DNA from: an uncultured Ramlibacter sp.
GTDB lineage: Bacteria > Pseudomonadota > Gammaproteobacteria > Burkholderiales > Burkholderiaceae_C
Length of the DNA: 64,000 bases
Assembly (NCBI RefSeq): GCF_936925435.1
Contig: NZ_CAKZHQ010000002.1
Coordinates: 362,350-426,349 of the forward strand
Direction: 5' to 3'
Below are positions 27,925-37,518 of the stretch, piece after piece. The notes under the pieces are model-generated. The model was not told where the DNA came from, did not search any database, and was given only the letters and a program-made list of their open reading frames with translations. Made by a program: the position numbers and the translations under genes. Each line of letters begins with the position of its first letter. Position 1 is the stretch's first letter.

Positions 27925-28203
27925 ATGGTTTTCCTGGAATCTCAGAAGCCGCGCCAGCTTAGCCAAGTAGGCGCCAATTTATGTCAGCAGGAGTCAATCT
28001 ACGAATGGAATTAGTTTCAAACGACAGAATTCGTCCGTTGCTTTTTACCGACCGTTCGTGGAAGCCAGCCTCAACGGAACCGCCGGCGGCCATGACCTGT
28101 TTCGGGTGCTGAAGCCTTCAGAGATCGGTGCAGATTTGCGAAGAGGTCGCGCCGCCCCTTCCATCGCCGCCGACCATGGGAGTAGGCGGCGCTTGGCCCT
28201 GCT

Positions 28204-28935
28204 TCAGCCGCAGCGCAGGCGGATGCCCGCGTACTCGCCGACGGCCTTGCCGCCGGTGTTGTCGGTGTCGCTCATCACCGCGATGCCGGTGACCGGGCCC
28301 GGCTCGGCACCGTAGGCGCGCCGGTAGTCGGCCGCCAGGTTGCGCTGCACCGACTGCCAGGCGCCCAGGCCAGCCGCACCCGAGGCCACCGCCAGCATCT
28401 TGACCTGGCTGGTGTGGGCCGAAGGGATGACCGTGTCCACCGGCACGCCGTCGGTCCAGACGTACATCAGCACCGCATACGGCAGGTCCTTGTCGGTGAA
28501 CTTCTTGACCCGCTCGAAGCGCTTGCGCTCGGCCGGCGCCAGCTTGCTGAAGTCGCCGTCGAAGAACACCATGACGCGCAGCGGCGCGTCCTCGCGCGAG
28601 CGGTCGCGGTTGTCGGCGCCGGCCACCAGGGCATCGGTCTTCCATTCCCAGCTCAGGCTCATGGGCGTGCGCAGCGCCGGCTCGATGACAGCGGCGTACA
28701 GCGATGCCGAGCGGTCGGCACTGGCGCGCAACACGCTGCGCTTGCCTTCCGTCACCTGGGTGTAGACCGTGTCGCGCTTGAGCTTGGACATGGGCACGTG
28801 GGCCCAGCCGGCCTCCTTGCGCTCGAAGCCCAGGTTTTTGGCCTCACAGGGCACGCCGGTGTTCGGGGCGGCGATCGCAGCACCCACACAACCCAGGGAC
28901 AAGCTGAACAACAACGCGCTGGGAAGAAAGTGCAT
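28204..28935 (-). CDS. DUF3047 domain-containing exported protein
   Basis: Signal peptide; LSWEWKTDALVAGADNRDRSREDAPLRVMVFFDGD; IAVMSDTDNTGGKAVGEYAGIRLR. Confidence 0.87.
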   Translation of the reverse strand: MHFLPSALLFSLSLGCVGAAIAAPNTGVPCEAKNLGFERKEAGWAHVPMSKLKRDTVYTQVTEGKRSVLRASADRSASLYAAVIEPALRTPMSLSWEWKTDALVAGADNRDRSREDAPLRVMVFFDGDFSKLAPAERKRFERVKKFTDKDLPYAVLMYVWTDGVPVDTVIPSAHTSQVKMLAVASGAAGLGAWQSVQRNLAADYRRAYGAEPGPVTGIAVMSDTDNTGGKAVGEYAGIRLRCG

Positions 28936-29007
28936 GCGGCCTCGAACAAAGGGTCTTGCGGACAGTATGACAGGGGCCCCGCGGCTCGGGGGCGGGGGAA
29001 GTCCCTG

Positions 29008-29487
29008 CTACGCAGCAAACGCGGCCAGCGCCGGCCCGGCCAGGCGGTAACGCACCCACTCGTCCATGGGCCAGGCGCCGATGGAGCGGTAGAACTGCAA
29101 GGCGGGCTCGTTCCAGTCGAGCACGCTCCACTCGAAGCGCCCGCAACCCTGGGCCACCGCGATGCGCGCCAGCTGCTGCAGCAAGGCCTTGCCGGCGCCG
29201 ACCCCACGGTGCGCGGGTGTCAGGTACAGGTCTTCCAGATAGAGGCCCTTCCTGCCCTGCCAGGTGGAGTAGTTGAAGAAGTAGACGGCGAAGCCGGCGG
29301 CCACGCCGTCGACGCTGCAGACCAGGGCACGGGCCGGACTGTCGGCGCCGAACAGCGACGCGCGGATGTCGGCCTCGCTGGCCACCACCTCGTCTTCCGC
29401 CTTTTCATAGGCAGCCAGTTCCTTGATGAAGCGCAGGATGAGCGCGGCGTCGTCCGCTTGCGCGGGGCGGATGTCGATGGTGGCCAT
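29008..29487 (-). CDS. GNAT family N-acetyltransferase
   Basis: MATIDIRPAQADDAALILRFIKELAAYEKAEDEVVASE; LYLEDLYLTPAHRGVGAGKALL. Confidence 0.92.
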   Translation of the reverse strand: MATIDIRPAQADDAALILRFIKELAAYEKAEDEVVASEADIRASLFGADSPARALVCSVDGVAAGFAVYFFNYSTWQGRKGLYLEDLYLTPAHRGVGAGKALLQQLARIAVAQGCGRFEWSVLDWNEPALQFYRSIGAWPMDEWVRYRLAGPALAAFAA

Positions 29488-29500
29488 GGAAACAGGCGCC

Positions 29501-31465
29501 CTACACCGTGTAGAGCATGCCGTTGCCGATCGCGCCGATCAGCGCGGCCTGGTTCTCGGGCGACTCGGAAAAACCCATCAACACGTTGGCGCGGGCCATG
29601 CCGCCAGCCAGGTTGCCGACGTGGTAGGCCAGACCGCCCTCGTCGGGCGCGCGGTGCAGCACATTCTGGTACAGCTGGGTGACGAACTGCGTGTTGTTGA
29701 GCGCACCATAGGTCTGCTGGAATTCCGGGCTGGCGATGAAGTTGGCCGCCACCTGGCTCAGCGACAGGCCGTTGTCCAGCGCCTGCATCTGGTAGCCCAG
29801 GCCGCTGTGGTCCGGCGTGCGGTTGAAGGCGGCCTGGTAAAGCCGGTAGGCCATGCCGCCGTTGCCAGCGGTGTCGATGGCCAGCTTCGCATCCGAGAAC
29901 GCCAGCCGCTCGACATTGGCCAGACTGTCCGTGCCTTCCGCCGTGCTGGAGATGGTCCAGCCGTTGTCGCCGCGCGTCACGGTGTAGTCGGCGCGCTTGC
30001 CGCTGTAGACCGCGGTGTCGACGCCGGCGCCACCGTCCAGCGTGTCGTTGCCGCCGGCGCCGGTCAGGCTGTCGTTGTAGCGGCCACCGGTGAGCGCGTC
30101 AGCCGCCGCGCCGCCCACCAGGTTCAGCGGCGTGGTCCCGCCGGAGTAGGCCGGAAGAATGGTCTCGAAAGCCACCGGCAGCGTCTGCACCGACACGCTC
30201 GCGCCTTCACGGGAGACGTGCGCAATGCCGCCGCCACCGGCCCAGGTCACATACTGGGTGGTGTAGTCGAACAGCCAGTGCCCGTTGGCGCCGCCGATCT
30301 CGGCGACCGTGGCGGCCGCAAAAGTGCCGTCGGCCTGGTGGATGTAGGCCACCGGCAGCGTGGCCGGCGCGGCGGTGATGCCGCGCGCATCCAGCGTGAA
30401 GTCGAGCCGGCCATCGCCGTTGACATCGGCCAGGTTCAGGAACTGCACCCAGTACTGCGACTCGGGCACGGCCTGGCTGGGCGTGCCGCCGTTGCGCAGT
30501 GCCGGCGAGGGCAGCCAGGTGGTGGTCTCGTCAGCAAACGTGCGGTTGCCCTTGTTGACAAGCACCTGCAACTCCCAGCCGCCCAGGCTGCCCGCGCCCT
30601 GGTAGGCCACCAGCAGGTCTTGCAGGCCGTCGAAGTTGACGTCCAGCGCCTGGATGTCATAGACGCTCTGCTCGCGGCCGAAGAAGGCCGGCGGCGGCAG
30701 CTCGGTGGCCGGCGCCTGGGCAAAGCTGCCGTTGGTGTTCCACAGGATCTGCATGCTGACCGGCCGCGCGCTGGTGGAAAAGCCCGCGCCCGCCACCAGT
30801 TCGGCGCGGCCATCGCCGTCCAGGTCGACCAGCAGTTCGGACGTCATGCGCCGGATGTCGGCATTGAGCGCGCCGCCCGGCCCCGTCGGCAACAGTCCCT
30901 CGGCCCGGCTGAAGCCACCGGCGCCGTTGTTCAGCAGGATGTAGGGGTCGACCGGATTGGGCCGCGGGATGTTGCCCACGACGATGTCGATCGCGCCATC
31001 GCCGTTGACGTCGGCGGCCGAGGCGCCGTGCGAGAAGTCCGAGATTTGAGGCAGGCTGGAACTTGCGTCGCGCCAGCTGCCGTTGCCGTTGGACAGGAAC
31101 AGCTTGTTCTGCGCGCCCGGGAAGGGCATGGTGTCGTAGCCATGGTCGGCGACGAAGACGTCCTTGAAGCCGTCGCCATTGAAATCCGCGAACACCACCT
31201 CACGCGGATGCACCGTGGTCAGCGACGCGAAGGGCAGGACCGCCTGGCTGGCCACGCTGAAGTTGCCATCACCGGTTCCCAACAACAGCAGCGAGGGTTG
31301 GGCCACCGGCGCGCCCCGGTAGGGGTAGCTGGCGCCCAGCACCAGCAGGTCGCTGTTGCCGTCGTTGTTCAGGTCCACGCTATAGGTCTGGCCCAGGTCC
31401 AGGGGGTTGTAGGGCGTGGGGGAAAGTGCCGTCTTGAACTGGCCGGCGGTGAAATTCACTGGCAT
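29501..31465 (-). CDS. VCBS/FG-GAP repeat, RTX calcium-binding and DUF4214 domain protein (putative type I secretion substrate)
   Basis: Repeated DLNNDGNSDLLV / DFNGDGFKDVFV / DVNGDGAIDIVV; LTGAGGNDTLDGGAGVD; AYRLYQAAFNRTPDHSGLGYQ and QLYQNVLHRAPDEGGLAYH. Confidence 0.88.
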   Translation of the reverse strand: MPVNFTAGQFKTALSPTPYNPLDLGQTYSVDLNNDGNSDLLVLGASYPYRGAPVAQPSLLLLGTGDGNFSVASQAVLPFASLTTVHPREVVFADFNGDGFKDVFVADHGYDTMPFPGAQNKLFLSNGNGSWRDASSSLPQISDFSHGASAADVNGDGAIDIVVGNIPRPNPVDPYILLNNGAGGFSRAEGLLPTGPGGALNADIRRMTSELLVDLDGDGRAELVAGAGFSTSARPVSMQILWNTNGSFAQAPATELPPPAFFGREQSVYDIQALDVNFDGLQDLLVAYQGAGSLGGWELQVLVNKGNRTFADETTTWLPSPALRNGGTPSQAVPESQYWVQFLNLADVNGDGRLDFTLDARGITAAPATLPVAYIHQADGTFAAATVAEIGGANGHWLFDYTTQYVTWAGGGGIAHVSREGASVSVQTLPVAFETILPAYSGGTTPLNLVGGAAADALTGGRYNDSLTGAGGNDTLDGGAGVDTAVYSGKRADYTVTRGDNGWTISSTAEGTDSLANVERLAFSDAKLAIDTAGNGGMAYRLYQAAFNRTPDHSGLGYQMQALDNGLSLSQVAANFIASPEFQQTYGALNNTQFVTQLYQNVLHRAPDEGGLAYHVGNLAGGMARANVLMGFSESPENQAALIGAIGNGMLYTV

Positions 31466-31524
31466 GGCGGGACTGGGTTACGCTGTTGGGATACGGGTAA
31501 TTTACCGGAAACGAAAGCAGCACC

Positions 31525-31776
31525 ATGACCAAAGAACTGGCTCGCCAGAGCGACCAAAAAAAGATGGAGCTGTGCGAGCCTTGCACCGGCATCCAGCGCA
31601 ACTGGCGCCGCGCGCCCGGCCATGCCGAGCTGCTCCAGGCCGGCCACCGCAAGGAAGAGCGCGCCAAGGGCTCGGTCACCGTCACCAGCTACCGCTGCGA
31701 GCGCTGCGGCACGCGATGGGAATACGAGAACGACAAGGCCAACCTGCATGCGGGCTGGTCGGTCGTGGGCGGCTGA
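31525..31776 (+). CDS. Small zinc-ribbon-like hypothetical protein
   Basis: CEPC and CERC pairs in MTKELARQSDQKKMELCEPCTG..SYRCERCGTRWEYE. Confidence 0.7.
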   Translation: MTKELARQSDQKKMELCEPCTGIQRNWRRAPGHAELLQAGHRKEERAKGSVTVTSYRCERCGTRWEYENDKANLHAGWSVVGG

Positions 31777-31794
31777 CCGGCGTCCTCCGCCTTT

Positions 31795-32892
31795 TCAGGC
31801 GAGGCGAAAGCAGCGCCCCAGCAGAGCGCACAGCTCCTGCACCTCGCCCTCCTCCAGCCCCGTTAGCTCCAGCCCGACCTGCCCTTGGGCCGCGCGGTGC
31901 GGCGCGACAGCGACAACGGGATCACCGCTGCGCAGCCGCTGCACCAGCAAGGCGGCGTCCAAGCCGGTGACAGCAGGATCGATGGCCAGCCACACACGCT
32001 CGAAACCGTTGCCCTGCGGGTCGGCCTCGCGGCTGGTGCGCACCCCCGGCCATTGCGCGGCGGCGGCTGCCAGCGCATCGACCTTGCGCTGTTGTTCCGC
32101 CAGCCATGCCTGGCGGTCCATGGTGCCGCGCAGATCCAGCGCGGCAATCACGCCGGCCATGGCTTCCTTGCTGGGCTTCATGGCGCGGCCGATGCCGGCG
32201 TGCTGGGCGTCGACAGCGTCCACCAGGGCGCGCCGGCCCAGCACGATGGCCGCGGTGGGGGCGCGCAGGTACTTCTGGGCCGACAGCAGCACCAGGTCGG
32301 CGCCGCTGGCCAGGAGGTCGGTGATGCGGCCGTCCTGCGCTGCGCCATCGAGCACCAGAGGCACGCCGGCGGCCCTGGCCATGGCAGCGAGCTCGCGCGT
32401 GACCGCGCTGCCCGAGCCCGGCGCCAGGTGCGACTCCACCGCCAGCACGCAGGCCACATCCGACCCGGCCAGTGCGGCCTGCAGTGCCTGCGCAGAGGGG
32501 CAGAGCACGGGCCAGGCACCGGCCAGGCGGATGGCCTGCGTCAAGGCCTGGCCATAGTTCACCGCATGCGCGGCCAGCAGCAGCACGCGGTTTTTCAGGC
32601 CCTCGCTGTCGGGCAATTGGGCCATGCGCCGCGGCTCGCTGCCGGCCATGCAGGCGGCCACAGCCAAGGTGATGGCGGCGGCCGTGCAATGGGTGATGCA
32701 GCCGGCCTGCGCCCCGCTCCACTGGGCGATGCGCCGGCCCGCCAGGGCCTGCAGTTCGGCCATCACCACATGGCGCTGCAGCATCTGCGCCACCGCCTGG
32801 GCCACGGCGGCGTCGGAACGCGAGACACCATAGGGCGTGGCCGTGCCCCAGGCGTTGAGGACGCGGCGCAGGCCGGCAGTGGTGTCGGGCAT
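31795..32892 (-). CDS. PLP-dependent enzyme, SelA-like/aminotransferase fold
   Basis: ITHCTAAAITLAVAACMAG, VPLVLDGAAQDGRITDLLASGADLVLLSAQKYLRAPTAAIVLGRRALV (Schiff-base Lys region). Confidence 0.8.
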   Translation of the reverse strand: MPDTTAGLRRVLNAWGTATPYGVSRSDAAVAQAVAQMLQRHVVMAELQALAGRRIAQWSGAQAGCITHCTAAAITLAVAACMAGSEPRRMAQLPDSEGLKNRVLLLAAHAVNYGQALTQAIRLAGAWPVLCPSAQALQAALAGSDVACVLAVESHLAPGSGSAVTRELAAMARAAGVPLVLDGAAQDGRITDLLASGADLVLLSAQKYLRAPTAAIVLGRRALVDAVDAQHAGIGRAMKPSKEAMAGVIAALDLRGTMDRQAWLAEQQRKVDALAAAAAQWPGVRTSREADPQGNGFERVWLAIDPAVTGLDAALLVQRLRSGDPVVAVAPHRAAQGQVGLELTGLEEGEVQELCALLGRCFRLA

Positions 32893-32918
32893 GGACAAAT
32901 TTTGCCAGCCCGCGCGCT

Positions 32919-33743
32919 TCAGGCGACGCGCAGCACCGGCTGGGTACGGCCGGTCTGCGCGTCAATGCGCGCCGTCGGCAGCTGGTAGGCACGGTCGTCG
33001 AACAGGTCCACGCCGCACATCAGGGTCTCGACCCAGTCATAGAAGTCAGTGATGGCGCGCCGGCCCTCGATCGGCGCGCCGTGCTGCGGCACCAGCATCC
33101 GCACCTCGAGCTGGCGTGCCATGCGCACCCACAGCCGCAGGATCTTGTTGGACACCATGTAGCGGCGGTGAAAGCCCTCCATCTTCGGGATGTGGCCGGC
33201 CAGCTGCGTCACCGGAATACGCGCCTCGGCCCCGCCCATGAGCGAGACGCCCAGGTCGCCGGTGAACAGGATCTTGCTCACCGGGTCGTAGAAATGGAAG
33301 TTGCCCTCGGAATGCAGGAAGTGCGCCGGCAGCAGCCACAGCTCGCTCTTGCCCAGCGGCAGGCGGCCGCCGGCGTCGGGCACGCCGATCACCCGGTCAT
33401 CGGTCTTGCCCACCTTGGTGAAATGGGGCACGAAACGCTCCCAGACCCGCGAGATCACCAGGCTGGCCTTGGTCGAGGTCAGCCAGCGGTCCAGCGAGGC
33501 GATGATGTCCGGGTCGGCGTGGGAAGCGAGCAGCCAGCGCAGCTCGCGCGCCGGGAACCAGCGGCTCAGGGCCAGGAACAGCTCGTTGAAGGCCAGGTTG
33601 CCGCCCGGGTCGATGAGTGCGCCGACACCGTTGTCCACCACCACGAACTGGTTGGCCTGCACCGCCTGGCCATCGTCGTCGATGAGGTCGGTGAACATCA
33701 GGCAGCTGTGGTGCTCGTTGCGAAACAGTTCGATCGGCGTCAA
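32919..33743 (-). CDS. MBL-fold metallo-hydrolase (FprA/ODP-type diiron-like domain)
   Basis: NQFVVVDNGVGALIDPGG, LLASHADPDIIASLDRWL, LPAHFLHSEGNFHFYDPVSKILFTGDLG. Confidence 0.87.
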   Translation of the reverse strand: MTPIELFRNEHHSCLMFTDLIDDDGQAVQANQFVVVDNGVGALIDPGGNLAFNELFLALSRWFPARELRWLLASHADPDIIASLDRWLTSTKASLVISRVWERFVPHFTKVGKTDDRVIGVPDAGGRLPLGKSELWLLPAHFLHSEGNFHFYDPVSKILFTGDLGVSLMGGAEARIPVTQLAGHIPKMEGFHRRYMVSNKILRLWVRMARQLEVRMLVPQHGAPIEGRRAITDFYDWVETLMCGVDLFDDRAYQLPTARIDAQTGRTQPVLRVA

Positions 33744-33914
33744 GGCGCTCTCCGTGCAATGTGGGAGCGCGGACTCTAGGGCGTCAACGCCCCCCGCGCT
33801 TTGACACGGGTCAAGGTTCGCTCATGTGAAGGCTTTTGCGCGGCCCGGCAAAATATTTCAGGCTGGCCGGCGCAGGCACCCGCTACGATGCGCAGCTGCC
33901 AAGGAGACCTGCCC

Positions 33915-35063
33915 GTGCCCATCATCACCAACATCGAGGACCTGCGCGTCCTGGCCAAAAAGCGCGTGCCGCGCATGTTCTACGACTACGCCGACTCCGG
34001 TTCCTGGACCGAGAGCACCTACCGCGCCAACGAGGCAGACTTCGCAAAGATCAAGCTGCGCCAGCGCGTCGCCGTCAACATGGAGAACCGCACGACGCGC
34101 ACGGAAATGATCGGCCAGAAGGTCGCCATGCCGGTGGCGATCGCGCCCACCGGCCTGACGGGCATGCAGCATGCCGACGGCGAGATCCTGGCGGCGCGCG
34201 CCGCCAAGGCCTTCGGCATTCCCTTCACCTTGTCCACCATGAGCATCTGCTCGATCGAGGACATCGCCCAGGGCACGGACAAGCACCCCTTCTGGTTCCA
34301 GCTCTACGTGATGAAGGACAAGGGCTTCATCGAGCGCCTGATCGACCGGGCCAAGGCGGCCAATTGCTCGGCCCTGGTGCTGACGCTGGACCTGCAGATC
34401 CTGGGCCAGCGCCACAAGGACATCATCAATGGCCTGTCGGCGCCGCCCAAGCTGACGATTCCCAACATCCTGAACCTGATGACCAAGCCGCGCTGGTGCC
34501 TGGGCATGCTGGGCACGCCGCGGCGCAACTTCGGCAACATCTTCGGCCACGTGGACGGCATCGAGAACATGGGCTCGCTGTCGGAATGGACGGCCAAGCA
34601 GTTCGATCCGGCCCTGTCCTGGGCCGACGTGGAATGGATCAAGAAGCGCTGGGGCGGCAAGCTGATCCTCAAGGGCATCCAGGACGTGGAAGACGCGCGC
34701 ATCGCCGCCGACTCGGGCGCCGACGCCCTGATCGTCTCCAACCACGGCGGCCGCCAGCTCGATGGCGCGCCCTCCTCGATCTCGGCCCTGCCGGCCATCG
34801 TCGAAGCCGTGGGCCACCGCCTGGAGGTGCACATGGACGGCGGCATCCGCTCGGGCCAGGACGTGCTCAAGGCCTGGGCCCTGGGCGCGCGCGGCACCTA
34901 CATCGGCCGCTCCATGCTCTATGGCCTGGGCGCCATGGGCCAGGAGGGCGTGGCCAAGGCCCTGCAGATCATCCACAAGGAGCTGGACCTGACCATGGCG
35001 TTCTGCGGCCACACCGACATCAACAAGGTGGACAAGGGCATCCTGCTACCGGGGACCTATTGA
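33915..35063 (+). CDS. FMN-dependent alpha-hydroxy-acid dehydrogenase (LldD-like)
   Basis: GTG start; PRMFYDYADSGSWTESTYRAN, LIVSNHGGRQLDGAPSSISALPAIVEAV, MDGGIRSGQDVLKA. Confidence 0.93.
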   Translation: MPIITNIEDLRVLAKKRVPRMFYDYADSGSWTESTYRANEADFAKIKLRQRVAVNMENRTTRTEMIGQKVAMPVAIAPTGLTGMQHADGEILAARAAKAFGIPFTLSTMSICSIEDIAQGTDKHPFWFQLYVMKDKGFIERLIDRAKAANCSALVLTLDLQILGQRHKDIINGLSAPPKLTIPNILNLMTKPRWCLGMLGTPRRNFGNIFGHVDGIENMGSLSEWTAKQFDPALSWADVEWIKKRWGGKLILKGIQDVEDARIAADSGADALIVSNHGGRQLDGAPSSISALPAIVEAVGHRLEVHMDGGIRSGQDVLKAWALGARGTYIGRSMLYGLGAMGQEGVAKALQIIHKELDLTMAFCGHTDINKVDKGILLPGTY

Positions 35064-35081
35064 GCGTTTGAGCGCCGACGG

Positions 35082-35150
35082 GCCGCCCCTAGGCGCGAAG
35101 GCCCCCTCGGGGGGCAGCGAGCTACACGCAGTGAGCGAGCGTGGGGGCCA
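35082..35150. repeat. Intergenic REP-like palindromic element
   Basis: CCGCCCCTAGGCGCGAAGGCCCCCTCGGGGGGCAGCGAGCTACACGCAGTGAGCGAGCGTGGGGGCC; GC stem GCCCCCTCGGGGGGC; lies between convergent genes; resembles a dispersed Comamonadaceae element recalled from other genomes. Confidence 0.65.
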
Positions 35151-36044
35151 TTACCTGCCGCCTGCCGGGCGCGCCGGAAGGGTCTGCAGGAACGCGTACA
35201 GGGCCTGGGCGTCCAGGTCGTTCATCTTCGAGATCGACTCGAAGGGCATGACCTTGATGGCCGTGCCGTCGGGCCGCTTGCCGCTGCGCAGCATGGCCAG
35301 GAAGGCGGCCGCGTCCTTGTACTGCGGCATGGCGCTGCCGGCGCCGGGCGTGAGGTTGGCGGCGGCCGGCCAGTCGGGCGGGCCGCCCGGGATCTTGCCG
35401 CCCGACAGCTTCTCGCCATGGCAGCCGATGCAGGCGCTGGCCACGTAGGCGCCGTGCTGGGCGTTGACGGCGGCCAGCACCGGCTGGGCCGGCGGCAGCT
35501 TGTGGTCGATCTTCTCGGAGGCATCCTGGATGGCGCCAAAGCCGTAGAGGGCGCGCACCGGTAGCGGCAGCTCCAGCACGGTGGCGCCGCCTTGCAGCGG
35601 CGGCAGGCTGCGCACATAGGCCACCAGGGCCGCCAGGTCGACGTCGGTGAGGCGGTTGTAGTCCTCGCTGGGCATGATCATGGCGGCGCGGCCATCGGGC
35701 TTGACGCCGTGGCGGATGGTGCGCACCCAGTCTTCCGGCTTATAGGCAGCGGTGACGCCGCCTGCGGTGATGTTGGGGCCGCGCACATGCATGCTGCCGT
35801 CATTGATGAAGTCCCGGCCGCCGCCGTTGACGCCATGGCAGTCGGTGCAGCCGCGCGACAGGAACAGGTACTTGCCCCGTTCCAGCGCCTGGGCGTCATT
35901 GACGTATGCCAGGGGCTGCACCGCCACGCTGACATGGCGCGCCATCTTGCGCTCGCCAGCCACCTTGCCGGTCACGGCCAGGCCGGCGGCCAGCAGCACC
36001 AGCACGGCCACGCCGGTGGCCGTCCATTTGATCCATCGCTTCAT
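35151..36044 (-). CDS. Diheme c-type cytochrome
   Basis: N-terminal TM; two CxxCH sites: CTDCHGV and CIGCHGE. Confidence 0.9.
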   Translation of the reverse strand: MKRWIKWTATGVAVLVLLAAGLAVTGKVAGERKMARHVSVAVQPLAYVNDAQALERGKYLFLSRGCTDCHGVNGGGRDFINDGSMHVRGPNITAGGVTAAYKPEDWVRTIRHGVKPDGRAAMIMPSEDYNRLTDVDLAALVAYVRSLPPLQGGATVLELPLPVRALYGFGAIQDASEKIDHKLPPAQPVLAAVNAQHGAYVASACIGCHGEKLSGGKIPGGPPDWPAAANLTPGAGSAMPQYKDAAAFLAMLRSGKRPDGTAIKVMPFESISKMNDLDAQALYAFLQTLPARPAGGR

Positions 36045-36093
36045 TGTTGTTCCTCGCTCCAGGAGGCTGCAATTCTAGGAAGGCCCAGCCAGC

Positions 36094-37374
36094 TTGTCAG
36101 TGAACCAGATCACGCAAAATCGGGCTGTGACCAAGACCCGCCGCATCGCCCACCTGGACATGGACGCCTTCTTCGCGTCGGTGGAGCTGCTGCGCTACCC
36201 CCAGCTCAAGGGCCTGGCGGTGGTGATCGGCGGCGGCCGGCGCAAGGTCGACGAGATCATCCGCGCGCAGTACGCGGACCTGCCCCTGAGCGAGATCCCG
36301 GCCTCGGCCTTCCCCCTGCTCAAGGACTACGTGGGCCGCGGCGTCATCACCACCGCCACCTATGCGGCGCGCCAGTTCGGCGTCGGTTCGGCCATGGGCA
36401 TGATGAAGGCCGCCAGGCTGGCGCCCAACGCCCTGGTGCTGCCGGTGGACTTCGAGGAGGTGCGCAAGTACTCGCGCTGGTTCAAGTCCATCATCCGCGA
36501 GATCGCGCCACAGGTGGAGGACCGCGGCGTCGACGAGGTCTACATCGACTTCACCGAGGTGCCGGGCGGCCAGCGCGAGGGCGGCCGCGTGCTGGCCCGG
36601 CTGATCCAGAAGTCCATCCACGAGCAGACCGGCCTGACCTGTTCGCTGGGCGTGGCGCCCAACAAACTCATTGCCAAGATGGCCAGCGAGTTCAACAAGC
36701 CCAATGGCATCTCCGTCGTTCACGAGAAGGACGTGCAGGACAGGATCTGGCCGCTGCCGGTGCGCAAGATCAACGGCATCGGCCCCAAGGCGGAGATCAA
36801 GCTGCACAAGCTGCATCTGATGACCATCGGCGACATCGCCGCGCAGGAGCGCGACTGGCTGGTCGACAACTTCGGCAAGGCCTACGGCGCCTGGATGCAC
36901 GACGCTGCCTGGGGCCGCGACGAGCGGCCGGTGGTGACCGAGAGCGAGCCCGTGTCCATGAGCCGTGAGACCACCTTCGAGCGCGACCTGCACGCGGCGC
37001 GCGACCGCGCCGAGCTGGGCGCCATCTTCACCGCCCTGTGCGAGCAGGTGGCGGCCGACCTTCAGCGCAAAGGCTATGTGGGCAAGACCATAGGCATCAA
37101 GCTGCGCTTCGACGACTTCCAGACCGCCACCCGCGACCTGACCATCGGCCACTTCACCGCCGACCCCAAGGCCATCCGACAGGCCGCGGGCCAGTGCCTC
37201 AAGCGTGTCGACCTGTCCCGGCGGCTGCGCCTGCTGGGTGTGCGCGTGGGCCGGCTGGTGAAGGCAGATTCCGAAGAGAATCTGGCTGTAAGCCCCGTCA
37301 ACCTGACCTCATCCGCTATCAACTCAGTAGCAGAGCCAGGCCTGGAAGACGAGCGCACGCCGCAGCTGTTCTAA
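36094..37374 (+). CDS. dinB: DNA polymerase IV (Y-family)
   Basis: IAHLDMDAFFASVELLRYPQLKG, RGVDEVYIDFTE, CSLGVAPNKLIAKMASEFNKPNG, INGIGPK. Confidence 0.93.
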   Translation: MSVNQITQNRAVTKTRRIAHLDMDAFFASVELLRYPQLKGLAVVIGGGRRKVDEIIRAQYADLPLSEIPASAFPLLKDYVGRGVITTATYAARQFGVGSAMGMMKAARLAPNALVLPVDFEEVRKYSRWFKSIIREIAPQVEDRGVDEVYIDFTEVPGGQREGGRVLARLIQKSIHEQTGLTCSLGVAPNKLIAKMASEFNKPNGISVVHEKDVQDRIWPLPVRKINGIGPKAEIKLHKLHLMTIGDIAAQERDWLVDNFGKAYGAWMHDAAWGRDERPVVTESEPVSMSRETTFERDLHAARDRAELGAIFTALCEQVAADLQRKGYVGKTIGIKLRFDDFQTATRDLTIGHFTADPKAIRQAAGQCLKRVDLSRRLRLLGVRVGRLVKADSEENLAVSPVNLTSSAINSVAEPGLEDERTPQLF

Positions 37375-37431
37375 GCAGCCGGCTGGCTCATCCGCCCGGC
37401 CGCACGCCAAAGCCGCGCCACTCCTTCCTAC

Positions 37432-37458
37432 CCATGTAGGCCCTTTTGGCCTACATGG
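37432..37458. promoter_or_regulatory. Perfect 11-bp inverted repeat (hairpin/operator/terminator candidate)
   Basis: CCATGTAGGCC-CTTTT-GGCCTACATGG between dinB and the following exported-protein gene. Confidence 0.55.
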
Positions 37459-37518
37459 CAGCGCACTGCCCTGGCCTACCTTGGTTGGCATCCAACATCC
37501 CAAGAAAGGGTGAACCCC

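Noticed and set aside
28149-28192. GCGCCGCC..GGCGGCGC inverted repeat downstream of the DUF3047 gene as a terminator
   Set aside because: Large loop and no T-tract in the DUF3047 reading direction; could be chance in GC-rich sequence.
31496-31506. GGTAA-T-TTACC short palindrome between divergent genes at 31466-31524
   Set aside because: Only 5-bp arms; not distinguishable from chance without comparative data.
36094-37374. Extra ~30 residues near the DinB N-terminus (RKVDEIIRAQYADLPLSEIPASAFPLLKDYVGRG) as a novelty
   Set aside because: I recall similar extended DinB proteins in Burkholderiales; probably a lineage-typical form.
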